NCBI RefSeq assembly: GCF_900102925.1
Contig: NZ_FNKI01000001.1
Coordinates: forward strand, 620,001 to 684,000
Direction: 5' to 3'
Length of the DNA stretch: 64,000 bases
Source: Flagellimonas zhangzhouensis
Lineage (GTDB): Bacteria; Bacteroidota; Bacteroidia; Flavobacteriales; Flavobacteriaceae
This document shows, one piece after another, positions 52,651 to 61,174 of the stretch; within the stretch, counting starts at the first letter, position 1; every line of letters begins with the position of its first letter. The position numbers and the translations under genes were made by a program. The notes under the pieces are model-generated. The model was not told the origin of the DNA. It worked only from the letters and a program-made list of their open reading frames with translations, and made no database searches.

Positions 52651-53928
52651 ATGAACATCTTGGTCTTGGGTTCTGGCGGACGCGAACATGCCATTTCCCT
52701 TAAAATTTCTCAAAGTCCTAAAATCACTAAGTTATTTGTTGCACCAGGTAATGCGGGAACAGCACAAATTGCCACAAATGTTGAGGTAGGGGTAAACGAT
52801 TTTGAAGCCATTAAAGAATTGGTGTTGAATGAAAGCATCGATTTAGTGGTAGTAGGACCTGAGGACCCATTGGTGAATGGCGTTCATGATTTCTTCTTGA
52901 ATGATGAAAAGCTAAAGACCGTTCCTGTAATCGGACCAGAAAAAGCAGCAGCCGAACTCGAGGGAAGCAAGGAATTTGCAAAAGAGTTTATGATGCGACA
53001 CAACATTCCAACGGCAGCTTATGAAAGTTTTACAAGTGAGTCTCTGGAAAAGGGTTATGCCTTTCTGGAAACCCTAAACCCTCCTTATGTTCTTAAAGCT
53101 GATGGTCTTGCTGCGGGAAAGGGCGTTTTAATTCTTCAAAAGCTACAAGAAGCAAAAGATGAACTAAAATCCATGTTGGTCGATTCCAAATTTGGGAACG
53201 CAAGTGCCACAGTGGTTATCGAAGAATTCTTGGATGGTATTGAATTAAGCTGTTTTGTACTTACTGATGGAACCAACTACAAAGTACTTCCAACAGCAAA
53301 AGACTACAAAAGAATTGGCGAGGGTGATACTGGACTCAATACAGGTGGTATGGGCGCCATTTCACCTGTTCCTTTTGCAGATGAGGTATTCATGGATAAG
53401 ATTGAGCAGCAAATTGTAAAACCGACCGTACACGGCCTTAAAAAGGATAATTTGCCTTATGTAGGTTTCATCTTTATCGGCTTGATAAAAGTTGGTGAAG
53501 AACCCAAGGTAATCGAATACAACGTTCGCATGGGAGACCCTGAGACCGAGGTGGTAATTCCTCGATTAAAAAATGATTTGGTTGAGGTACTTTCGGCAAT
53601 GGCCAATGGCACATTGGACCAAATCGACTTGCAGATTGATGAGCGTGCGGCCACAACGGTTATGGCCGTTTCTGGTGGATATCCCGAAGCCTACGAAAAA
53701 GGAAAAGAAATCACAGGAACCGAAAACATTCAAGATTCCATTGTTTTCCACGCAGGAACCAAACTTTCCGATGGAAAAGTAGTGACCAATGGGGGGCGTG
53801 TAATAGCAATCACTTCCTTTGGAAAAGACTTTAAGGAAGCGCTAAAAACATCCTATCAAAATATGGAAAAGCTCCATTTTGATGGCATGTATTACCGTAA
53901 AGATTTAGGATTCGATCTAGATGTATGA
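52651..53928 (+). CDS. purD: Phosphoribosylamine-glycine ligase
   Basis: This 425-residue ATP-grasp enzyme makes glycinamide ribonucleotide in purine synthesis. The motifs are LVLGSGGREHAISLKISQS, GPEDPLVNG, YVLKADGLAAGKGVLIL, LNTGGMGAISPVPFAD and EYNVRMGDPETEVVIPRL. The length is standard. It stands as a single gene after the polysaccharide terminator. Its last 12 bases overlap the converging DUF6341 gene. Confidence 0.98.
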   Translation: MNILVLGSGGREHAISLKISQSPKITKLFVAPGNAGTAQIATNVEVGVNDFEAIKELVLNESIDLVVVGPEDPLVNGVHDFFLNDEKLKTVPVIGPEKAAAELEGSKEFAKEFMMRHNIPTAAYESFTSESLEKGYAFLETLNPPYVLKADGLAAGKGVLILQKLQEAKDELKSMLVDSKFGNASATVVIEEFLDGIELSCFVLTDGTNYKVLPTAKDYKRIGEGDTGLNTGGMGAISPVPFADEVFMDKIEQQIVKPTVHGLKKDNLPYVGFIFIGLIKVGEEPKVIEYNVRMGDPETEVVIPRLKNDLVEVLSAMANGTLDQIDLQIDERAATTVMAVSGGYPEAYEKGKEITGTENIQDSIVFHAGTKLSDGKVVTNGGRVIAITSFGKDFKEALKTSYQNMEKLHFDGMYYRKDLGFDLDV

Positions 53929-54138
53929 ATGTGAGCTAATGCTCTTGTCCTCTTCACCATTATCGTTGAATATTTTCAACTCTTTCATCCAATATACCAT
54001 GGCTACAAAACCAATGGCCATAAAAATCCAGTTAATGGTGTTGGCTCCCCACCAGCTGTGCGTAAAACGCAAAAAATCCAAAGGGGCGAATAGGTAGTTT
54101 ACAAATAAGTCTTCTATACCGTAAAAAAACTTGCTCAT
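53917..54138 (-). CDS. Small membrane protein (DUF6341-like)
   Basis: This 73-residue protein begins MSKFFYGIEDLFVNYLFAPL and has a second hydrophobic helix (TINWIFMAIGFVAMVYWMKE) before an acidic tail. Similar small proteins next to purD are common in flavobacteria and are annotated DUF6341 as I recall; their function is unknown. Its 3' end overlaps the purD 3' end by 12 bases. A promoter element lies 20 bases upstream. Confidence 0.75.
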   Translation of the reverse strand: MSKFFYGIEDLFVNYLFAPLDFLRFTHSWWGANTINWIFMAIGFVAMVYWMKELKIFNDNGEEDKSISSHSYI

Positions 54139-54157
54139 GTTGGCTATATTTACTTTA

Positions 54158-54165
54158 CAAAAGTA
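54158..54165 (-). promoter_or_regulatory. -7 promoter element of the DUF6341-like gene
   Basis: On the minus strand TACTTTTG matches TAnnTTTG exactly, with a predicted leader of about 15 nt. It lies in a 39-base divergent spacer shared with the DUF6427-like gene. Confidence 0.55.
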
Positions 54166-54177
54166 GCAAAAGATAGG

Positions 54178-55110
54178 ATGATTTCAAGCTTTTTCGAAAA
54201 AACAAAACCCATTACCCATATTGTTTTAGCTATCTCGCTCTTTTTGTTTTATTTCTCCAGTGTTTTTTTTGAAACTAACCATCAGGAAATCAGTAGGGTT
54301 TTTGGCGTGGAGCTGATTGCATTTGTGGTTCTTTTGATTTCACTTCTGTCCATTGGTCAAATGGTCCGAGCGGAAAAAGTGACCGAGCTGAACTCATACG
54401 CCATGTTCTTTTTTGTGGTATTGATCATTGTTTTTTCTGAAGAACTGGCCAATAAAAATGTGATTTTTACCAATCTGTTTTTGTTGTTGGCCATTTGGAG
54501 ATTGTTTGCCGTTCGATCACTTAAAAACGTAAAGCATAAGATTTTTGATGCTTCCCTTTTAATAGCTACTGCCAGTTTATTCTATGACTGGGCACTCATT
54601 TTTATTCTTTTGGTTTTTTACGTTGTCGGAATTTATGACCGCAAGACCTTTAAAAATTGGTTGGTGCCATTTTTAGGTTTGGGTACGGTTTTTATCCTTT
54701 CGTTTACGTATTTAAAATGGACAGGTTCTCTAGAATTTTTCAAAGAACATTATCGATTCACCTTGGGAATTTTTGGTTCTAGTTCCTTTTTTCAAGCCTT
54801 GAACGTAAAAGCACTCATTTACTTCATTTTGATTTTTATCGTGGCCTTTTCCGTATTTATTAGACTTCGAAGTTTAGGAGGAGGGAAACTGTTGATGCTT
54901 AGAACGCTATTGATTGTTTTTGTTTTTGGAGTAATTACCGCCTTGCTTACCCCAGTAAATGAATCACCAATGCTCATCACATTTTTTCCAGCAGCAGTTT
55001 TTTTAGGGAATTATGGGGAGGGCATTAAAAAAGTTAAGCTTTTGGAAGCATTATTGGCACTTAGTATCGTCTTGCCCATCCTGCTTTTTGTGTTGGAAAT
55101 AAATTCATAA
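54178..55110 (+). CDS. Multi-pass membrane protein (DUF6427-like)
   Basis: This 310-residue protein has about nine membrane helices (for example TKPITHIVLAISLFLFYFSS and LIYFILIFIVAFSVFIRLRS) and begins MISSFFEKTKPITH. Homologues beside purD/DUF6341 in flavobacteria carry the label DUF6427; the function is unknown. It is divergent from the DUF6341-like gene, with only 39 bases between the start codons. The next gene begins 39 bases after its stop, with its own promoter element. Confidence 0.8.
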   Translation: MISSFFEKTKPITHIVLAISLFLFYFSSVFFETNHQEISRVFGVELIAFVVLLISLLSIGQMVRAEKVTELNSYAMFFFVVLIIVFSEELANKNVIFTNLFLLLAIWRLFAVRSLKNVKHKIFDASLLIATASLFYDWALIFILLVFYVVGIYDRKTFKNWLVPFLGLGTVFILSFTYLKWTGSLEFFKEHYRFTLGIFGSSSFFQALNVKALIYFILIFIVAFSVFIRLRSLGGGKLLMLRTLLIVFVFGVITALLTPVNESPMLITFFPAAVFLGNYGEGIKKVKLLEALLALSIVLPILLFVLEINS

Positions 55111-55122
55111 ATCATAAAGCAA

Positions 55123-55130
55123 TATCTTTG
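55123..55130 (+). promoter_or_regulatory. -7 promoter element of the DUF4254 gene
   Basis: TATCTTTG matches TAnnTTTG exactly and ends 19 bases before the ATG at 55150. An ATG at 55143 in another frame meets a stop after five codons. Confidence 0.55.
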
Positions 55131-55149
55131 AACAAATTTGAGATGAGTT

Positions 55150-55755
55150 ATGTTCAGTGATTTTGCATTCAAGATATTTCAGGAAAGTATAGACACTTAT
55201 CACATTAAGGATGATGTGTATCAAGATTTCTCCAACCCATATCCAAAGGATAAGGTAGAGCATTTATTGTATCGAAAAAATTGGATCGATACAGTACAAT
55301 GGCATTATGAAGACATCATCCGCGACCCTGAAATTGATCCAGTAGCTGCTCTTGATCTAAAACGTAAGATTGATGCCAGCAATCAAGATAGAACCGATTT
55401 GGTAGAATATATTGACAGCTATTTCTTAAACAAATACCAATCGGTACAAGTAAAGGATGATGCTACCATCAATACCGAAAGTCCAGCCTGGGCCATAGAC
55501 CGACTTTCCATTTTGGCATTGAAGATCTATCACATGCAGGAAGAGGTGAACCGTACCGATGCCTCAGCAGAACACACTAAAAAATGTAGCGAGAAATTAG
55601 CGGTTCTTTTGGAACAGAAAAAGGACCTTTCCACAGCAATTGATCAACTTTTAGCAGATATTGAAGCTGGAGACAAGTACATGAAAGTCTACAAGCAGAT
55701 GAAAATGTACAACGACGACGAACTAAACCCAGTACTTCGTGGACAAAAAGGGTAA
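55150..55755 (+). CDS. DUF4254 family protein
   Basis: This 201-residue, mostly helical and soluble protein contains LLYRKNWIDTVQWHYEDIIR, DPVAALDLKRKIDASNQDRT and AWAIDRLSILALKIYHMQEE. DUF4254 proteins are conserved in Bacteroidota beside glycosyltransferase family 9 genes, as here. Their biochemical function is unknown. The gene overlaps the following GT9 gene by 17 bases, so the products may act together, possibly on lipopolysaccharide. Confidence 0.88.
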   Translation: MFSDFAFKIFQESIDTYHIKDDVYQDFSNPYPKDKVEHLLYRKNWIDTVQWHYEDIIRDPEIDPVAALDLKRKIDASNQDRTDLVEYIDSYFLNKYQSVQVKDDATINTESPAWAIDRLSILALKIYHMQEEVNRTDASAEHTKKCSEKLAVLLEQKKDLSTAIDQLLADIEAGDKYMKVYKQMKMYNDDELNPVLRGQKG

Positions 55756-56797
55756 ACACACCCATATTTTACTTTTAAGGTTGTCGGCCATGGGCGATGT
55801 GGCCATGACCGTTCCCGTTATTCAAGCAGTTACGGAAAAATATCCCGAAGTTCAGGTTACTGTTCTTACCAAAAAACTTTTCATGCCCATTTTTAATGGG
55901 ATGGAACGAGTTCAGACTATTGAGGCCGATGTTAAAAAACGTCATAAAGGACTTATAGGTCTTTGGCGTTTGTATCAAGAATTAAAACCGTTGAATTTTA
56001 ATGCAGTGGCTGATTTACACAATGTGTTGCGCAGTCGGGTACTCAAAAAGTATTTTGCTTTGGAGCGAATACCGATTGAACAAATTGATAAGGGTAGAAA
56101 AGAAAAGAAAGCCCTTACCCGTTCCAAAAACAAAGTTTTTCAGCAATTAAAGTCGACCCACCAACGCTACGCCGATGTTTTTACGCAGTTGGGTTTTCCA
56201 ATTGAATTATCCAAAGCAAAGCCGTTAGCACGAATTCAGCTTTCTGAAAAAGTACTTGGATTAGTACAGCAGGACACCAAAAAATGGGTGGGAATTGCCC
56301 CTTTTGCGGCCCATGAGGGTAAAATGTATCCTCTGGAACACACTGAAGAGGTGATAAAGGAACTCAACAATACTAATAAGTATAAAATCTTGTTGTTTGG
56401 AGGGGGAGCCAAAGAGGTAGAACTATTGGAAGAACTTGCAAGCACTTATGAAAACGCCTTGAACATGGCAGGTAAGCTCATTTTATCCGAAGAACTGCAA
56501 CTCATTTCCAATTTGGATGTAATGTTGTCCATGGATAGTGGCAATTCCCATTTGGCCACCAATTATGGAATTCCTGTGGTCACTCTTTGGGGAGTTACCC
56601 ACCCTTTTGCTGGATTTTACTCTTTCAATCAACCCTTGGAAAATGCGCTTTTGGCCGACAGAGAAAAGTATCCCTTGATTCCGACTTCTATCTATGGGAA
56701 TAAAGTTCCAGAAGGTTATGAAAATGCCATGAAAACAATAGAACCAAAGAAAGTTGTGGAAAAACTTTTGTCCATTTTGGAACCAATTGTAGATTGA
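55739..56797 (+). CDS. Glycosyltransferase family 9 (heptosyltransferase-like)
   Basis: This 352-residue GT-B enzyme has ILLLRLSAMGDVAMTVPVIQ, ADLHNVLRSRVL and the donor-binding MSMDSGNSHLATNYGIPVVT with LWGVTHPFAGF. These are the ADP-heptose:LPS heptosyltransferase-like motifs. The acceptor and sugar are not certain because many Bacteroidota lack classical heptose cores. The start codon is GTG at 55739, inside the DUF4254 gene; no ATG precedes the conserved N-terminus. Confidence 0.9.
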   Translation: MDKKGKHTHILLLRLSAMGDVAMTVPVIQAVTEKYPEVQVTVLTKKLFMPIFNGMERVQTIEADVKKRHKGLIGLWRLYQELKPLNFNAVADLHNVLRSRVLKKYFALERIPIEQIDKGRKEKKALTRSKNKVFQQLKSTHQRYADVFTQLGFPIELSKAKPLARIQLSEKVLGLVQQDTKKWVGIAPFAAHEGKMYPLEHTEEVIKELNNTNKYKILLFGGGAKEVELLEELASTYENALNMAGKLILSEELQLISNLDVMLSMDSGNSHLATNYGIPVVTLWGVTHPFAGFYSFNQPLENALLADREKYPLIPTSIYGNKVPEGYENAMKTIEPKKVVEKLLSILEPIVD

Positions 56798-56926
56798 TAA
56801 AGCATATTGGTCAAGCCAAAAGTGGCGTTGGTACATTTTTCACTTCTAATGATTAAATATCAACTATCTTGATATTTTGAATCAACCTTTTTCAAAATTG
56901 TGCATCACATAAAAAACAAACAAACT

Positions 56927-57865
56927 ATGCAACACATAAAAAGAGGGTTAATGTCTTTGATGGGATTAGTGGTAATCATTTCCTGTTCCACTGAAGACCC
57001 TGTACCAAATCCAACAGAAACTGCGAGGTTAAATATCACCTTCATCATGGATGACGAAGCTGAACGACTGGACAATTTAGGTAACCCAGTATCAGTTCCT
57101 GAAGGCAATGCCGCTCAAAATCCCGATTTTGAACTTTTAGGACTTCATTTTGTTGGGCTATATCCGGATCAATTTACACCCTATGACGATGGCGTAACCA
57201 TTGCTTCCACAGCAACAACTGGTAGTGGAGGTGCCTTGGCCATAGATTTTAATAGTGAAGTGTTTTTTAATGAAGAAGTAAATACACTTAGCCTTCCTTT
57301 GAGTTATGTTACTCCTGGCACATATGAATATCTAAGAGCTTCAATTGGATATCAGAAGTATAAAATAGTCTACAACCTTGAGGGGGCAGAAAATATAATT
57401 CCTGATTGGCCCGAAGGTGTTGATGATAACATTGATGTAGATGCTACGGTTGCCTCATTTTTAGGGTACAATACCTATATTGGAACATATACATTGGATA
57501 ATTTATCGGTGACCGTCAACGGAAATAAGGCCCAAGGTTATTTTGGATTGGAATCCAGAGGAAACATTAATGGTTTTGTTTTTAATCAATTGACGGAAGG
57601 TGAATCAGCTCAAACCACAGTGCCAAATCCAATAAACGATACTTCACCAGTTCCTGAAGGCTCCTGTGTAGTCACGGGTCAATTCCCGACAGCTTTGGTA
57701 ATTCCTGCAAATGCTTCGGAAGACATCAATATTGAGGTGGTGATATCCATCAACCAAAGTTTTGAATGGGAAGACACCAACGGCAATGGCAAATACGAAC
57801 CTTTGTTGGACGAAACTGTGGTGGATATGGGAACAAGGGGAATGTTTCCTAAAGTGGTGAATTGA
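56927..57865 (+). CDS. Uncharacterised lipoprotein
   Basis: This 312-residue protein has a lipoprotein signal (MQHIKRGLMSLMGLVVIISC, Cys at 20). A beta-rich acidic domain follows (RLNITFIMDDEAERLDNLGN, then YIGTYTLDNLSVTVNGNKA). The C-terminus contains a SFEWEDTNGNGKYEPLLDE calcium-binding-like loop. I do not recognise a family. The ATG at 56927 fits the signal peptide better than the one at 56900. A 24-base stretch near its 3' end (57803-57826) recurs at 58616-58639 beyond the next gene. Confidence 0.8.
   Translation: MQHIKRGLMSLMGLVVIISCSTEDPVPNPTETARLNITFIMDDEAERLDNLGNPVSVPEGNAAQNPDFELLGLHFVGLYPDQFTPYDDGVTIASTATTGSGGALAIDFNSEVFFNEEVNTLSLPLSYVTPGTYEYLRASIGYQKYKIVYNLEGAENIIPDWPEGVDDNIDVDATVASFLGYNTYIGTYTLDNLSVTVNGNKAQGYFGLESRGNINGFVFNQLTEGESAQTTVPNPINDTSPVPEGSCVVTGQFPTALVIPANASEDINIEVVISINQSFEWEDTNGNGKYEPLLDETVVDMGTRGMFPKVVN
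57803..57826 (+). repeat. 24-bp direct repeat, copy A (inside the lipoprotein gene)
   Basis: This stretch encodes LLDETVVD in the lipoprotein and is identical to 58616-58639. The upstream flanks are also similar (AAATACGAACCT here, AAATATGAACCT at copy B), with a 3-base length difference between them. The two copies are 813 bases apart and flank an orphan gene. Confidence 0.85.
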
Positions 57866-57889
57866 ACCATTTGAAATCAATAGAATTAG

Positions 57890-58579
57890 ATGAAGGAGAC
57901 CCATTTTGAAAAGCTAGTAAGAATAGGGAACACATTGATAGAAGGGCCAAATGTTATTTTTAATTCAATTGGGCAAGATTGGCTCGAAAAGGACTTGCAA
58001 ATAATATTTCATTATCCAGAAAATGGAAGGTTAGAATCTTTCTCTATTTGGAGTGATGACACCATGAATAAGGAAAAGGGCTTTTTACAACCAATGATAA
58101 GAAATTTGACTTGGGATAGGCGAAAAGATCTAGATAGAGCGCAAAAAGAGCCTTCAACAATATTTCCTAAGGTGGACATACAACTAGGTTCTATAAAAAA
58201 AGAAATGTCGCAAGAATTGAATGAAAAGTTTGTCCAACTTCAACATTCGATGATTAGAAATCTTGAATATGTACCTTATAAAATTCCGACAACACGGGAT
58301 TCCGCCGAAATCAAAATTAACTTCGAAAAACCTTTTGTTGATTTTTCAGTGTTTTTCAGAAATGGAGTCCAAACACTAGAATTTAGCTCTTGTGTAAATC
58401 ATGAAAATATTTTGCTACGGGAATTAAATCAAATGAAGAAAATACTTTTAGAGTGCATTAACTTGGTTAAGTTATCTGATTGGGTAGAAAAATATTCTGA
58501 TCTAACTGAATCCTTTTTGAACGGGAAAACAATGGAGTGGAACTATAGCAAAGATTTAAAAGAGGTTGAACCTTTCTGA
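57890..58579 (+). CDS. Orphan hypothetical protein between direct repeats
   Basis: This 229-residue soluble protein begins MKETHFEKLVRIGNTLIEGP. It contains FSIWSDDTMNKEKGF, RNLTWDRRKDLDRAQKEPST and a helical C-terminus (LRELNQMKKILLECINLVKL). No signal peptide, membrane segment or known domain is visible. It lies entirely between two copies of a 24-bp repeat and ends 36 bases before copy B. That fits a recent insertion into the 3' region of the lipoprotein gene. I cannot assign a function. Confidence 0.6.
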   Translation: MKETHFEKLVRIGNTLIEGPNVIFNSIGQDWLEKDLQIIFHYPENGRLESFSIWSDDTMNKEKGFLQPMIRNLTWDRRKDLDRAQKEPSTIFPKVDIQLGSIKKEMSQELNEKFVQLQHSMIRNLEYVPYKIPTTRDSAEIKINFEKPFVDFSVFFRNGVQTLEFSSCVNHENILLRELNQMKKILLECINLVKLSDWVEKYSDLTESFLNGKTMEWNYSKDLKEVEPF

Positions 58580-58615
58580 TATGATTTTTAAGTAGTGCCA
58601 AATATGAACCTACAC

Positions 58616-58639
58616 TTGTTGGACGAAACTGTGGTGGAT
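58616..58639 (+). repeat. 24-bp direct repeat, copy B
   Basis: This is an exact copy of 57803-57826. In the lipoprotein frame it reads LLDETVVD followed directly by a TAA stop, while the upstream frame is broken by TGA at 58604-58606. It therefore looks like a displaced 3' end of a lipoprotein gene. Confidence 0.85.
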
Positions 58640-58643
58640 TAAA

Positions 58644-59732
58644 TTAAGCCACCGTACCCTGACAACTACTTCCAGCCCCTGCAGTACAACCGTAGCAATG
58701 CTGTGAAATAATAATATCGCGATTGCTCAACATATCATCGTTAAAATCTTTGATGTGTTTCACCTTACTGGCAACCTTTAGGTCCAGCATTTGGTTAAAA
58801 TCGCAATCGTACAACCAACCATCCCAACTTACGGAAATGGTATTGGTGCACATAACATTCTCAACTGCGGCAGGGTTGTAGGCTTCCACTAAGGAATACA
58901 TATAATCCTCATAATTGTCGGAAGCGATGAGATAGTCCAAAAACCGTGAAATAGGCAAATTGGTAATAGCAAAGAGGTTATGAAAATCAATATTGAAATC
59001 AGCCTTTAAAGCCTTTTTAAAATCGTGCTCCATCGCAGCTTGGTCTGCTGGCAAAAATGCCCCAGATGGATTGTACACTAAATCCAATCGCAACTCACTA
59101 TCAGTCATACCATAACCTACCTCATTTAGCATTTGCAGCGCTTTAATGGACTTGTCAAAAACCCCATCTCCACGTTGTTTGTCTGTTTTTCCTTGGGTAT
59201 AATGAGGCATGGAAGAGACCACATGTACATTGTGCTTTTTGAAAAACTCTGGTAGATCATTATACTTTTTATTGGCCAGCATAATGGTCAAATTGGAACG
59301 TACAATAAAATCTTGGATGCCCGCTTTGGAAGCCTCTTCGACAAACCATCTAAAATCAGGGTTCATTTCGGGAGCACCCCCAGTGAGGTCCAATGTATGG
59401 GCTCCAGTGTTCCGAATTACCTCTAAACATTGCCCCATGGTTTCCCGCGACATGATTTCCTTTCGGTCTGGACCAGCATCCACATGGCAGTGGTTACAAA
59501 CTTGGTTGCACATATAGCCCACATTGATCTGTAGGATTTCCAACTTTTTAGGACGCAAAGGAAATTGACCAGTCTCGGCGATTTTATCTTTAAAAAAAGG
59601 CAATTCTCCATCCGCAAAAAGCTCTCCGTTCAATATGTCCAACTGCATTTTTGAGTTGGCCAATTCGTTGTCACGAGCTTTCAGGGATTTCTTAGCTGCC
59701 TTTTTTAAGTCTGTCAATATGCTTTGTTCCAT
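58644..59732 (-). CDS. arsS: Arsenosugar biosynthesis radical SAM protein ArsS
   Basis: This 362-residue radical SAM enzyme has the cluster motif INVGYMCNQVCNHCHVDAGP (C-x3-C-x2-C). LDLTGGAPEMNPDFRWFVEE is the GGE-like SAM motif. The C-terminal DUF3641 Cys region includes SQHCYGCTAGAGSSCQGTVA. ArsS acts after ArsM methylation to attach the adenosyl-derived ribose that becomes the arsenosugar backbone. Neighbouring genes include the AhpD-like partner but no arsM within the window. Confidence 0.93.
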   Translation of the reverse strand: MEQSILTDLKKAAKKSLKARDNELANSKMQLDILNGELFADGELPFFKDKIAETGQFPLRPKKLEILQINVGYMCNQVCNHCHVDAGPDRKEIMSRETMGQCLEVIRNTGAHTLDLTGGAPEMNPDFRWFVEEASKAGIQDFIVRSNLTIMLANKKYNDLPEFFKKHNVHVVSSMPHYTQGKTDKQRGDGVFDKSIKALQMLNEVGYGMTDSELRLDLVYNPSGAFLPADQAAMEHDFKKALKADFNIDFHNLFAITNLPISRFLDYLIASDNYEDYMYSLVEAYNPAAVENVMCTNTISVSWDGWLYDCDFNQMLDLKVASKVKHIKDFNDDMLSNRDIIISQHCYGCTAGAGSSCQGTVA

Positions 59733-59791
59733 TTATTTCTTTTCTATTACGATTTGAGGCATTTCCAATTTCATCTAGGTAAATTCTAACA

Positions 59792-59834
59792 TCTAAAAGC
59801 GAGGCGGTCTAAAGTCTATAAGCGCAGCGTTCTA
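59792..59834. repeat. Two 20-nt imperfect direct repeats (23-nt period)
   Basis: Positions 59792-59811 and 59815-59834 share 16 of 20 bases: TCTA, an A-rich pair, AGCG, two variable bases, GCG, one variable base, TCTA. They fill most of the gap between arsS and its upstream neighbour. The pattern resembles short interspersed intergenic repeats. Confidence 0.55.
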
Positions 59835-59839
59835 GAGAA

Positions 59840-60175
59840 TTACATGGAAAGCTTGTCGTATTTGTTCATCATTTGTACCCCATGCACTAAAGTGGCCCCA
59901 CTTTCAATGGCCGCTCCAGCGTGAACCGCTTCCATCATTTCCTCTTTGGTGATTCCCCGTTGTAAACCATCTTTGGTATAAGCATCAATACAATAAGGGC
60001 ATTTGACCACATGGGCCACGGCAAGGGCAATCAAGGATTTTTCCCGTGCACTCAAGGCACCCTCTTCAAAGACCTTTCCATAGTAATCAAAAAATTTGGT
60101 CCCAAGTTCTTCACTCCATTCGGTAATCTTGCCAAATTTTCGCAAGTCAGCTGGGTCGTAATAGGAATTGGCCAT
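59840..60175 (-). CDS. Arsenosugar-associated AhpD/CMD-like peroxidase-fold protein
   Basis: This 111-residue carboxymuconolactone-decarboxylase-fold protein has the redox motif HVVKCPYCIDAYTKDGLQRG (CxxC) and AAIESGATLVHGVQMM. Proteins of this type are encoded beside arsS in many marine bacteria and are called arsenosugar biosynthesis-associated peroxidase-like proteins. A role in thiol or arsenic redox handling is inferred. It lies 107 bases upstream of arsS on the same strand, with short repeats in the gap. Confidence 0.88.
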   Translation of the reverse strand: MANSYYDPADLRKFGKITEWSEELGTKFFDYYGKVFEEGALSAREKSLIALAVAHVVKCPYCIDAYTKDGLQRGITKEEMMEAVHAGAAIESGATLVHGVQMMNKYDKLSM

Positions 60176-60363
60176 GATATATTAATTTGAGTTAGTAAAT
60201 GTATTTTTACACCTAAACTACAACAATTATTACTATTGCTTTTGGTCGTAGCCATCAAGAATCAATTACAGTTTGTAGTGAAAAATTAAGATCTGTTGAT
60301 TCTCAAATAGATTAAGAAAAGGATATGGTTACTAGTCTTTTAAAAACAAATCGACCAATAGTT

Positions 60364-60371
60364 TACATTTG
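60364..60371 (+). promoter_or_regulatory. -7 promoter element of the patatin-like gene
   Basis: TACATTTG matches TAnnTTTG exactly and lies 23 bases upstream of the ATG at 60395. Confidence 0.55.
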
Positions 60372-60394
60372 TGCTGTAAAAAGCAACAAATAAA

Positions 60395-61168
60395 ATGCTT
60401 GAAGACAAATCTATTGGTCTAGTGCTTTCTGGGGGAGGTATTCGCGGAATGGCTCATATTGGTCTTATTAAGGCGATGCGTGAACATGGAATTGATGCTG
60501 ATATGGTTGCAGGAACGAGTATTGGGGCTTTGGTTGGGGCGCTTTATGCCAATGAAAATTCCGTTGAAGAAATGCTTACTTTCTTTAAGGAAACACCTTT
60601 GTTTCAGTATAGCTTTTTTACCATCAACAAATCTGGATTTATCGATACCGAAAAGTATGCAAAGATTTTTACCAGCTTTTTTCCAAAAAACAGCTTCGAA
60701 AGTTTAAAAAGACCCTTGTTTATTGTAGCGACAGATTTATTGACTGGAAAGGAAACCGTTTTTTATCAGGGTCAACTTATTAAACCTTTGCTGGCCTCAG
60801 CAGCACTCCCTCCTGTTTTTAGCCCTGTGGATATTGACGACATATTATATGCCGATGGCGGTATTATGAACAACTTTCCAAAGGAATATGTAGAAAACAA
60901 GACCAACTTTATCATCGGAAGCAATGTGTCCGTAACTGTTCCCTTGCAAAAGAAAGATCTTCGAAATTCCTTTCAATTGACAGGCAGGGTAACCAGCTTA
61001 ATGATTCATGCTTCCAATGATGAAAAATTACGCGAATGCGATTTGTTTATCGAACCCAAAGAATTGGACCAAATAGGGGTGTTGGATAAAAAGGGAATTG
61101 AAAATGCCTTTAATATTGGTTATGAACATGGAAGCAGGGCCTTGGAACAATTATTGTCCAAAACCTAA
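60395..61168 (+). CDS. Patatin-like phospholipase (RssA/NTE family)
   Basis: This 257-residue serine hydrolase has the oxyanion loop GLVLSGGGIRGMAHIG, the nucleophile elbow AGTSIGALVGALYA (GxSxG) and the catalytic Asp in LYADGGIMNNFPKEY (DGG). It should release fatty acids from phospholipids or acylglycerols in the cytoplasm or at the inner membrane. It is convergent with the ferredoxin-reductase-like gene and ends 6 bases from its stop. Confidence 0.95.
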   Translation: MLEDKSIGLVLSGGGIRGMAHIGLIKAMREHGIDADMVAGTSIGALVGALYANENSVEEMLTFFKETPLFQYSFFTINKSGFIDTEKYAKIFTSFFPKNSFESLKRPLFIVATDLLTGKETVFYQGQLIKPLLASAALPPVFSPVDIDDILYADGGIMNNFPKEYVENKTNFIIGSNVSVTVPLQKKDLRNSFQLTGRVTSLMIHASNDEKLRECDLFIEPKELDQIGVLDKKGIENAFNIGYEHGSRALEQLLSKT

Positions 61169-61174
61169 TCCCAT

